DNA of 64,000 nt from Hsuehochloa calcarea (Eukaryota > Streptophyta > Magnoliopsida > Poales > Poaceae): assembly GCA_036346395.1 (NCBI GenBank), contig CM070601.1:18721763-18785762 (forward strand), given 5' to 3'. Below, one piece after another: positions 54,938 to 64,000 of the stretch. The notes below the pieces were generated by a model. The model had not been told where the DNA came from and made no database searches. It was given only the letters and a program-made list of their open reading frames with translations. Every line of letters begins with the position of its first letter. The first letter of the stretch is position 1. Position numbers and translations under genes: made by a program.

Positions 54938-57900
54938 TGTCGGGACCCAAATATGCAAATCTGGACCCTCTGTATTCTCGCACTAGTCGAGGATCACGCT
55001 AGTGCACACAGTATCAACATTGATGAAATATCACATCCATACAACGAATATAAGAATAAGCGAGTACATTTAAATAACAAATAATGTTGGGACCTTATGG
55101 TCGAGTGTTACATTTATTAAGCCATGCAAGGTGACAATAAAGAAATAAAGCTGCGTGAAGCGAAATAAACTCGGTGGCTCCCATCAATTTACCACGAACA
55201 ACCGATCGGATCAAGACCCTAACGTTCAACCTTCGTAGAACTCTTCTTCAAAAGCGGTGACGACTCCTCCATACATTGATTTGTTTAGCAAGAGTGAGTA
55301 CACACCGTACTACGCAAGTCATACCACGAATGCATTTATACATGATGGCTTATTCCAAAGGAATGGCTTCGTGGTTATTTTGAGAAATGCAACATTTGCA
55401 ATTGAATACAAATAATAGATTGAAAGCGTAATTCAAAACAAATAGACAATAATAAGTTAACAATTGATTTCACAAAGACACACAGTCTAATCAAGTTCTT
55501 TCACACAATTTGAACAAGTTATCTCACACAAATGACCCTTCCCATTTGTTTTATGAAAATCTACCCTCGTGTGAAATTCCGAGCATGTCCATAACAGAGG
55601 ACGCGGCTATTCGAATAGATTGATTTAAACACTCTGCAGAGGTTGTACACTTTACCCACACGATGAAACCAACCGGATCGAGTTGATCACAACAAAACCT
55701 TTCGAGACTTCATCTCAAACAATGACACTCTGGTGTGCTTTCTGCCGTCAATTTGTACACACGGCCCTTGGAACGACACACACCATTGGACGAGGATGCA
55801 ATGAATCGTCCCGCGATGTGACATATCACACCTCCACCCATCACATAGCTTAAATACAACTGAGTGGTCAATGTTAAGACTCCATAACTTACTAAGTCGG
55901 GCCCGACCCATACTAGGCATGTGGTCGCATGAGAAGGCCCAGTTCAATGGCGCACAAAGTTAAGTCCTTAATTGACTAAGGCAAGACTTCGATTTACCCA
56001 AATCACAAAGTTTAATAAGCACACACTCCACCATTCACACAGAATCCACCACTTGCCTCAGTCTAAATCTTTTCCCACCCTGTTGATTAAGTGCAACACA
56101 TGCCATCAACGAGTAATAGCACACAGCACACACAGATTCATCACACAGTTCCATAATCACTTAGTCAAATTTATAATTGCAACTCTCACATGAAATGATG
56201 ACTCGTGGCATGGCTAAGCAGTCTAATCGTATCTAACCAACCCACGTTGGTGCTACAATAATACCAACTAGTTATTAATCAACCTAGGGTGACAAAAGAT
56301 CATGGCATACAATAGACAAGGTGGCATAACAATTTGGATTTAATAACTACACCCAAAAGCATTTAAATAAATACTTGAAATAGAATGCAATACATTGAAA
56401 CAAAGTATTTTGAAAACTGGGTTCAAAATGATCAAAGGTATAACTTGCCTTGGAATAGATCTAGATATTGGTCTTGGTCTTGAGGTGCTCCTTCTTCTGC
56501 AAAATTCCCCGAAGTATCGACGTCTACTGCAAAACGAGACAAAAGAAATAAAACAAATAAATAACAGAGGCAAAAAAACTCCAAAATTAAATAAAATTCA
56601 CCATTAAATAGATCTTAATTTTATATGAATTTACAAATTTGAATGGGCTCAATTGGACTTCGGGTGCAAAAGATATGGGCTTTGGAAGATTGGAAAATCA
56701 AATAAACCCTAATTTGGATTTTCTCGAATTTCCCGAATTAATTTTATAAAGGAAAATCGAATTATTGCGCAATGCTTGCGTCGGTAGGAAAAGGATTTAA
56801 TTAAAATCCGTACTGACAGGTGGGGCCCACCCGTCAGTCTCTGGGCTCACGGTGAATTGGGTTCACCGAGCCACGGAGGTTTGGGTACGGTGGACTGAGC
56901 CACGCGGCGCTGACACGGGCACACGCAAGCGCCACCTCGGCTAGCGCAGCCAGCAGTGGTCTTGACTTTGGCCGCCACGTCGGAGGAGAAATCGAGGAAA
57001 GCGGAGGCCGGGTCCTCTCCGGCGACGGCGACGGCGGACGGCGGCGCACCGGCGGTGGCGGAGTAGCAAAATGGGTTGCCGGAGAGATAGCGAAGCTGCT
57101 GGGGTTGGCGGCGGGGCTTGAGAGGCGCTGACTCACCAGCGGCGGCGAAGGAGGCGGCGGCGGTGACGAACTCCCGTTGTCGGACGAGGCGGCAACGGCG
57201 AAGGAGGCGCTCCCGGGCGAAGGCGACGGTGGCGAGATGAAGCCCGTGTTATTGCGCACTCGGAGGCGGTGGTTGCACGGCCAACGGAGCTCTGGAGACG
57301 GCGGAAGGCGGTGGTAGCGAGTTGCGGCGGCGATCGGTCTTGGGCAATGCCGCGCAACGAGACGAAGGAGCTACCGGAAGTTGAAGTCCGATGGAGAAAG
57401 GAGAGGCGAAGAGATTGGGGGCTCGGGGCTTTTATAGCCGAGGACGCGAGTCCCGAGCGGAAACGGCGGCGGCGGCGCGCGAAGGGCGGAGGCAGGCGCG
57501 GAGAAGAGTCCGTGGAGACGACGACGCTGACGCGGCATCGGCGGGCCCACCAGTCAGCGAGAGCGAGGAAGGCGCAGCCACGAAGCGAGTCTGGCGTCGA
57601 TTTCAATCCAGCGGCTGAGAGCGAGCGAGGCGAGGGCGGCTGCGATCGGCGGGAGGAGACACGCGGCGTCCATCCGAGCGGGGAAGGCGGCGACGCGCGG
57701 GAGTGGGCCGAGGCGAGCTGGGCTGCGATGGAATAGTGTTGGGCTTCGGCCCAACATCGTTCGAGGGTTTTTCTTTGATTTTTCTTTTAAATAAATCCAG
57801 AAAATACAAATGGCTAATAGAAAATAGCAAATGACTTTGGAAAAATTCCAGAAAATTATATAAAATATATCCAAGCATATAGAATCTAAATAAAATAATT

Positions 57901-58059
57901 TTGACAATGGTTGATATTGGGATTAAGCACATTAAATCAATTTGTCTTTAAAGTCCATATTAAGCTTTTTAAATTAATATTCAAATAAATTCAAATGGTG
58001 AATTTTCTTACTACCACTATTTAAAAGATTTTTAAAACTCTGAAAATTGGGATGTTACA
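54938..58059 (-). repeat. 5' LTR of element C (3,122 bp)
   Basis: The same sequence as 46155-49257. Long tracts are identical, and differences are concentrated at CAG, CTG, CCG and GGC-rich spots. The TATA box complement TTTATA lies at 57431-57436 (minus TATAAAAGCCCC). The ~19-bp length difference comes from many 1-3-nt indels. Confidence 0.92.
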
Positions 58060-58064
58060 TTGCG

Positions 58065-58449
58065 TCTTCTTCATCGTCAAGCAGCATCTCTTGGGGTCAA
58101 AGGTCGTGGCAAACTAGCAAATTATTTCTTTGGTCCTTACAAGATCATCCAGCGTGTGAGTACCGTCAATTATTGCCTACAACTGCCTGACCGCGCCAAG
58201 ATTCATGACGTTTTCCATGTCAGTCTACTCAAGACCTTCATCGACACTCCCAACTTTGCTCCACAGCCGAGTATGTCCAACACCTACCGCAGTATTGAAG
58301 TCACGACTAGCACGAGGTCTTTGTGAAGTTCTAGTTCAGTGGAATGGCAATGATAAAGCTAATGCGTCTTGGAAACCGTTGGCACAATTTTAATCACTTT
58401 ATTCAGCGTTTCAGCTTGCGGACGAGCTGCTTTTCGGGGATCGGAGAGA
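58065..58449 (+). pseudogene. Integrase C-terminus of element D, continued
   Basis: The frame reads LRLLHRQAASLGVKGRGKLA, NYFFGPYKIIQRVSTVNYCL, QLPDRAKIHDVFHVSLLKTF ('K.. RYFGPF.V...IG.VAY.L.LP...RIHPVFHVS.LK'). It then has VLVQWNGNDKANASWKPLAQF in another frame, a chromodomain-like end. It belongs with 43893-46154; element C lies between. Confidence 0.85.
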
Positions 58450-58736
58450 TGTCGTGTGGGGGCTGAAACTACTCTCGGCGCCACAACTCACAGCCGAAGG
58501 AGTCAGCTACGAAAGGGATGCTGCCGGCTTAGGAGATAAGCCTTTCCTTTTAATTAGTTTCCTTTATGGATTTCCAAAAGATTGTTTCCTTTTGTTAGTT
58601 TCCTTATTGCTTTTCAAGATTGTTTAGTTACTTGCCAAGTTAGTTTTCTTTGTTTAGGACTCATATCTTCCTATAAGAAGAGAGGAGTATTATTGAGTTT
58701 GGCATAAGAAATAAGAAAACCCAAATTTTATCAACA
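58450..58736 (+). repeat. 3' LTR of element D (~287 bp, probable)
   Basis: It begins TGTCGTGTGG after a purine-rich GGGGATCGGAGAGA and ends AAATTTTATCAACA. It contains pyrimidine/AT-rich sequence with a TATAAGAAGAGAG start-like motif at ~58672. The partner 5' LTR is not in the window, so the limits are inferred. Confidence 0.5.
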
Positions 58737-58744
58737 ATGGTTAC

Positions 58745-60930
58745 CCCACAATTCCATATATCATTAAGTCAATTTATCAATTTTGAATCTGTGATCAAGC
58801 CCATCATGACTAAGCAATACTAAGCATCACTATAATACCTATGTTGGTATTACAATAATGTCCAACTAATATCAGCCCATCCTATGGTATCCAAGGATGT
58901 ATGTCAATCACAATTATCAAGGTGTCATACTGTCAAATAGATATTTAGCTATTCTTGAAAATAGTTGATATAAAATTAGCAATGCATGTTGATATAAAAC
59001 AATATAGTTTAGTAAAAATGGGTTTAACATGATCAAAGGTCTACGACTTGCCTTCGTTGAAGGATGATGAAACTTCGGCAGACTAGTCCAAGATGGATTC
59101 AGAAATGTCGGATTCTATACGTGCAAAACGAGATAAATAAATAATGATAAATCCAAATAAAATCCAAAAATAATAAAATTAGTACCAGTAGAGATATAAT
59201 GAATTTAGATGAATCTAAGAATAAAAATATACAAAATCGGAGTTCGTACGAAGGAAAACGAACGTTCGGAGTTTGAAATAACATGAAATGATAGAAAAAG
59301 AAAAGAGGACAACATGGAATTACTGTGCTGATTTTTTATTTTACAGAGCAAAGCAAAAGAGAGGGGATGGCACTAGGGATCCACCTGCAAGTGAGACCAA
59401 GAGAAAGAATGAAGTGAAGGATTCAGCGAGCAAAGGAAATGAGAGAGAATTACACAAAGGACCCACCTTGTCATTGACTCAGAGAAGCAACGTAGAGAGC
59501 AAACACAGAGAAGGAAATAGAGCATCTCCTGGGCGGCTCAGGCATGGCGGCGGCGCTGGCGAAGGTTAGGTGGGGCGGCCCTGCCAACGGCGAAAATGGA
59601 TCACCGACGACCCAAGGAAGGCAGGGGTGGTGGTGGCGCGTCAAACGGTGGTCGGAGGTGGTGGCAACGGCCATGGAAGAGCATGGGCGACGGGCGGTGC
59701 TAGGGGCGGCAACGCTCCGGTGGCGGCCGAGCCAAGGTGGCGCTAGCACAGGGTGCGCCTCGGCGAGGGGAACACGTCGGTGTGGTCGGGGAGGCGCAGA
59801 GGTTACCGAGGAGACGGGGTGACGACCACCGGCGGTGGAGAAGAAAGGGTGGCGGTGCGCACGGCTAGAAATCGGCCGATAGGAGAGGTAAAGGAAGATG
59901 ATGCCCAGGAACGCAAGATGACACAACTAGGGAGGTAGGGACTTCACCGAGTGGGAGATCGGGCGGTGGTGGCAGCGGCTGGAGTTGGGGAGGAAAAAGG
60001 AAAACGACGGCACGTGCTCCGTGGGGGAAAAATGGGGAAGTTAGAGGGGGGAGAAGAGGATAGAGGAGATGCAGGGGTCCTTTCATAGAGGAAGAGGGGG
60101 AGGGGGCAGCGTGACATGGGCGCCTGCGCGCGCGCCAGCGGGGCGGTGCGCAGAGGGGGCCAGGGCATGGGCACACGACGCGGCGTAATTCACGGGCGCT
60201 CACAACGTAGGATGGGACGGCACACATCGGCAGGGCGTGGCACGGGCATGCGCTGGGCGGGTAAAGGGGGCGCAGGGGCCGAGGGGGGCGTGGCACGGGG
60301 TGGAGCGACGGGCTGGCGCAAGGTGCGGCAGTGCGCACGAGACAGAGCCAGGCATCAGAGAAGAAAGAAGAAGAGAGAAGGAAAAGAAAGGAAAAGAAAG
60401 GAAGGAAGGAAAAGGAAAGAAAAAGGGAAAAGAAGAAAAAGGGGAAATAAGAGAAAGGGTTTTCGGCCCAAAAAATGAAATGAAATTCAAATATTTACCT
60501 TTTGGAGAAAATTCAAATAGAAATTTGAATCTTGAATTTTGGGTGTGGTTTGAATCAAAGGAGAAATGAATTCAAAAAGAGAATTTGAATTCAAAATTGG
60601 TTGCAAAAGAATTGATTTGGGAACATAGATAAGAATTGAGAATTGGAATTGGAATTTTGATTTGGAGTTGAGATGAGATTCAGGATTTGATTTGAATAAA
60701 GATGATTTAAGTAGGAACTCCAAATTAAAAGCCGATACTTTAAAATAATTAATTAAAATTAAAATTTTCACCAAGATAAAATAATTTTTATTTAATTGAA
60801 GTTTGATTTACTCACATTAACCTGTTTTAAATTTATGAAATTTCAAATTAAGTTGTCACAAATCAAGAAAATTCAACTGATTATTTTTATTTTGCAATTT
60901 TTAAAAAGATTCAAAAATTGGGATGTTACA
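58745..60930 (-). mobile_element. Diverged, truncated LTR related to the element C LTR
   Basis: On the minus strand it starts TGTAACATCCCAATTTTTGA at 60930. Its other part (58745-59100) matches 47390-47760 of the element C LTR: ACTAAGCA-ACTAAT, GGTATTACAATAATG and AACATGATCAAAGGTCTACG positions correspond. Between are a GC-rich block (59530-60340) and purine-rich repeats of GGAAAAGAAAG type (60360-60450). No far terminus was found. It is much older than element C. Overlapping frames in the GC block are not genes. Confidence 0.65.
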
Positions 60931-60932
60931 GG

Positions 60933-61430
60933 TGTCCACGATCAGACATGTGGGCCTGAACCCTCTGACCAGTAGCATGTCTACCGTAACTGACTACGTG
61001 CGGTAGATCAAGGAAGTGTGCGCCCTTATCTCCTTAACATAACCACACGTCCTGAGCTCTGTCTCTGACAATAACTGTCTCTGACAATAACTGCACAACA
61101 ACCCCTCCACACGTGCAGATGGTTGGAACCGACGAGACATCTCTCCACAGGAGTCAAGTGCCATCCCCCTTCGACGCTATTTAAGGAGGACATCAGATGA
61201 CAGAGAGGGCATAGGGCAAGACATCGCTCAATTGTAGCCTTAGTCGCACATTGTTCATCCTGAGCACTGTGCACCCCATGGTAACTCTCATTCAATGCAA
61301 AAACACATGAGTATGGTCGTTATTCTCTCGGAGAAAGCTCAGATCTGACTAAACACTTTGTCTCCCATGCGTGATCCCTTGTGTCGTGTATTTCGCATCT
61401 AATTCGTAAGATCGACAATAATTTGTCGAC
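60933..61430 (+). repeat. Gypsy LTR (~500 bp), copy 2
   Basis: It starts TGTCCACGATCAG, ends TTTGTCGACA, and is followed by ACCGGCATCGTC, a degraded PBS-like sequence. It has an in-place duplication of GTCTCTGACAATAACT (61061 and 61077). It matches 33195-33632. It abuts the LTR fragment on its left by two bases, so it inserted at, or is truncated against, that LTR end. Confidence 0.7.
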
Positions 61431-61980
61431 AACCGGCATCGTCTTTACTTCTTCTAGTTTTTGTTTTTTCTTCCCGCCTTTTTGTTTCTTTTCTAGTGTG
61501 CAAGCAAGGAATTGATGTGCTGTTTCTGCCGAGAGTTTGTGTTCGTCGAGGAAGCAAAGGAGCCATGCTTTCCGTGGCACTGCATTTATTTTTATTTTTG
61601 GAAGGAGGTGTCTAGGGGGAATCGAGTACTAATTTACCAGGGAGTGCTCAATTTTTGAACCGTTTGATAAATACCCGTCTACGTTCAGAAAAGCTGTGTG
61701 TTTCACCACGGTAAGTAAATAAATAAATATATTAGCAGGTTGGATCTTGTTTTGTGGGACGATAATTTGCTGGGGTTGAATGCTCTAGGCCGTGTTTTTA
61801 CGCGCTTTTATGAGCAGTGGGTTCCCAAACAACGCATTTAATGACATAACACACTAATGGTTGTACGTAAAAAAACAACTAAATAGAACAACTGATGACA
61901 TCGAGTGCTATTCCTAGCAGCATGAAGGTAACAAAACCATGATGTACATATAAAAAAAAAATGTTATTCATACAATGCGC
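61431..61980. other. Leader remnant behind LTR copy 2 and intergenic DNA
   Basis: The first ~150 bp are pyrimidine-rich and probably the gypsy leader. No gag is recognisable. The rest shows no gene or repeat. Confidence 0.35.
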
Positions 61981-61984
61981 GAAA

Positions 61985-62345
61985 AACCTCGCTTATATTC
62001 GTCGCCCACGGGTACCCGTTGCCCGCAGGCATACCCGTTTACCCGCGAATAATGCATCGCCGCTTGTGAGTACCCATCGCCCGCGGGTATACTCGTTACC
62101 CGCGAGCAATGCATACATCAAGTTCATCATGATTTACGTATCAATGGTGCATCACACATTCAACAACAAATAAAATTCATCACAATTCACATATCATGTT
62201 CGACAAGACAACTAATCAAGTTTTTAAAAAAAATACAAACTGATATAGTTACTTACACATGCGGGTAGGTTACGGGTAATCGAGCGAAACGGGTACGGGT
62301 AGAGCTTACCTATGCCCACGTCCGTTTACTCGATAGGCAATGAAT
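61985..62345. repeat. ACCCGYGGGTA-type grass repeat
   Basis: Multiple copies of ACCCGTT(G/A)CCCGC and GTACCC or GCGGGTA occur at both ends (61995-62110 and 62262-62300) around an AT-rich middle. The two ends are in roughly inverted orientation (CCCGCGGGTA versus ATGCGGGTAGG), as in a small inverted-repeat element. A shorter relative may be at 20700-20830. Family not identified. Confidence 0.5.
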
Positions 62346-64000
62346 TGTGCCTATTTTCATACCTATAGGCAAATAAATACATCTATACTCATTTCTATTA
62401 AAGTATTCACCCACAAATACATAGATAATCGGGCACAATTGCTATTTCTAATACCAAGTGGAGGTGGATGAGAGGTTTGGACTGCATGGTGCAATGGTTG
62501 CACTGTCTGCACTTCTGTTGCTTGTTTGTTTTGGTCGAAGCTGCAATCTGGGAGACAGATCGGTGTGCGGCTGTCACTGCCGATTGACTCGCAATTCTGT
62601 CACCTGTGACCTCTTTATAGAAGCTTCGGCCAACAGTAACCTGCCTGCACTGTCTTCTACTCCCTAGGCGAAAGGTACTGACAATCTGAAAGATCACAGG
62701 ATGCTGCTAGCTTCTCCTGTTCACCACTCTGTGCACGTACATGTGTGTTGACTCGGGAGCCCAACCAAAGACATGGGACAAAACCAGAGCAGTGCGTGCG
62801 TTTCTGCCATGTGATGAGATGATTTGGCGGAGCCACGAGGGGAAGATGTATGCAACTTGCAGATATTCGTGAATTGACAGGAGCAAGTATTCTAATTGGT
62901 GGACAGGTTCAGAGAAATTTCTGAATTAATTTTTAAGCATGATAGGAGATGGACACAGCAGTAAAGAATTATAGCAGCAAATAGCATTGTTCTCCTTTGG
63001 ATCAAGTTGGAGGAGAAAAGAATTATAGCAGCAAATAGCATTGTTCTCCTTTGGATCAAGTTGGAGGAGAGTTTACTCCTCTTTTTTTTAACTCCCTGAA
63101 TTCAGCCTCATATCTTCAGAGGCCGCGGCGCCTACTAATTATGAGCCGCAGTTGCTCTACTCCAATCATGTGTTACTGTTCTTATATGCTGCTTCATTTG
63201 CCAGTAGATCAGCAGCAGCAGGGCTTCCAAAACTGGCCTCACTTGGCTTACTTCAGTTCAGTGTGTCGACGAGTAGGTGCTCCTTGTACCATTTTAGGGG
63301 CATCATCCGATGTTTTTTACGACACAAAAGAAGAAATTTTCCTTGCGCTCCTCTGTGCCCTGGGTCCCTGTGTTTTAGGCCATGAAAGGGTGGTTCACAA
63401 CTTGATGTGAACAGTGAGGTTAGGTGCATCTCTGATCATTCCAAGAGAATCTGAGATTAATTATCTATTTTCCTTCCCAGAATTAGCAGTTTAGCGCACA
63501 CATGTTTCTCATTTGCCATGGAGTGGAATCTCTACTGGTTCACAGAATCACAGGTTACTCCCTGTATGAGTTGAAACGGATATGAAGTAAGATTGCTCAG
63601 TTCTCTTGCTAGGCTTTTTGTCAGTAGCTGCTGCATCCCTGCCGTGCTATCTCCTGGCTAGCCAGTTGTTATCAACTGTTTTGACTTGTAAGGATCAAAA
63701 AGATCCCAGTGTGTGCGGAGCATTCAAGAACAGCAAAAAAAAGTTTTAAATTACCATCCAGTTTATTACGTTTTGCCGTATAAATCACATGGATGTATAG
63801 CATGTGAAAAGTACAACAACACAAGAGTAAAACAAGAAGATGCGGCAAATGTATTTAACCCACACAGATTGGGCTGGGCTGTATTACGGTTGATATGCTT
63901 GTCATTTTAGTAAACCCCTGTACCCTGCATACGGTTGCTTTGGCAAACGGTCCAGATCATCTACGAAGCGTTAAGACATTGATTTCTTGTTCCATGGATG
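62346..64000. other. Unassigned intergenic DNA
   Basis: I recognise no protein here. The longest plus frames (such as 63051-63410) have no familiar motif, and no splice-linked gene model could be built. It contains one perfect-looking tandem duplication (62963-63070). It may hold an untranslated or noncoding transcript, but the sequence alone does not show one. Confidence 0.35.
62963..63070. repeat. 54-bp tandem duplication
   Basis: AAAGAATTATAGCAGCAAAT and the following ~34 bases to TTGGAGGAGA occur at 62963 and again at 63017. The two copies are identical, so the duplication is recent or an assembly artefact. Confidence 0.85.

Larger units (their letters stand above)
46155..58059 (-). mobile_element. 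Full-length Ty3/gypsy element C (11.9 kb, RIRE3/RIRE8-like)
   Basis: Two LTRs (46155-49257 and 54938-58059) bound the element, both TG...CA. The target duplication TTGCG is exact (46150-46154 and 58060-58064). A perfect PBS complement (54921-54933) and a polypurine tract (49258-49272) abut the right LTRs for minus-strand polarity. The order in minus direction is orf0-like ORF, gag, protease, RT, RNase H, integrase, chromodomain-like tail, i.e. a Tekay/Del-type chromovirus. An extra ORF before gag is, from memory, a trait of rice RIRE3 and RIRE8. Near-identical LTRs show recent insertion, although its frames look broken in this sequence. Confidence 0.92.
43300..58736 (+). mobile_element. Ty3/gypsy element D (old, 5' end missing), split by element C
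   Basis: Plus-strand gag zinc knuckle, protease, RT, RNase H and integrase run from 43310 to 46154. The integrase C-terminus resumes at 58065 after the intact element C. A short 287-bp 3' LTR-like block follows (58450-58736). The 5' LTR and most of gag are absent on the left. Protein wording (LCYYCEEKFVMGHWCKRLFV; FSVEHKPGSTNIVAYALS) fits the grass gypsy group with Cys-rich gag and short LTRs. Confidence 0.78.

Noticed and set aside
59471..60478. Overlapping Arg/Pro/Ser-rich frames on both strands
   Set aside because: Composition artefacts of the GC- and purine-rich middle of an old LTR; no conserved domain.
1..64000. CRISPR arrays, bacterial operons, tRNA or rRNA genes
   Set aside because: No regularly spaced identical repeats with unique spacers, no prokaryotic gene layout, and no RNA gene recognised by eye; a tRNA scan was not possible here.

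Overview
This window looks like nuclear DNA from a grass, probably rice or a close relative. The evidence is intron-bearing plant genes with GC-rich exons, plant-type ribosomal-protein promoter motifs (telo-box and site II), Ty1/copia and Ty3/gypsy families of the kind common in rice, and a CACTA (En/Spm) element. Only two host loci are recognisable. One is a complete three-exon alpha-expansin gene (23255-25027, +). The other is a five-exon ribosomal protein S26 locus (29622-31876, +) whose third exon carries a stop codon and a short deletion. From memory, rice chromosome 1 has an alpha-expansin and an RPS26 gene as near neighbours, so this may be the orthologous interval swollen by transposons. 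That recollection needs checking.

Layout, left to right. 1-5623: Ty1/copia remnant on the minus strand, interrupted by a 1.77-kb solo LTR (809-2579) with a 5-bp target duplication. 5624-7527: truncated long LTR plus a piece of another gypsy pol (minus). 7528-17733: decayed gypsy element B (+) with a ~3.9-kb 5' LTR. 17734-18491: second copy of the same copia gag, fused to an unresolved GC-rich repeat-like block (to ~20760). 20760-22205: remnant of a second copia family with a 175-bp LTR. 22206-25400: expansin promoter, gene and 3' region. 26216-28779: third copia remnant with two ~195-bp LTRs. 28780-31876: RPS26 promoter and gene. The long last intron of RPS26 contains a triplicated element with a conserved foldable core.

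33195-34730: gypsy LTR plus leader. ~34840-41180: CACTA element on the minus strand. It has a minisatellite-like subterminal array, a multi-exon TNPA-like gene, and the C-terminal half of a TNP2 transposase gene that overlaps the TNPA start. 41200-43311: noncoding stretch full of short tandem duplications. 43300-46154 plus 58065-58736: gypsy element D (+), split by the full-length gypsy element C (46155-58059, minus). Element C has 3.1-kb LTRs, PBS, PPT, a TTGCG target duplication, an extra ORF upstream of gag, gag, and pol with a chromodomain-like tail. 58745-60930: old LTR related to element C. 60933-61430: gypsy LTR. 61431-64000: mostly unassigned.

The most unusual signals are these. (1) Otherwise near-identical LTR copies differ almost only at clusters of CAG/CTG/CCG, which suggests methylation-linked sequencing error, or less likely a real CNG-targeted process. 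(2) A three-copy structured element sits in the RPS26 intron. (3) The TNP2 and TNPA reading frames of the CACTA element overlap. (4) The RPS26 locus is apparently broken. No CRISPR, operon or prokaryotic system is present.
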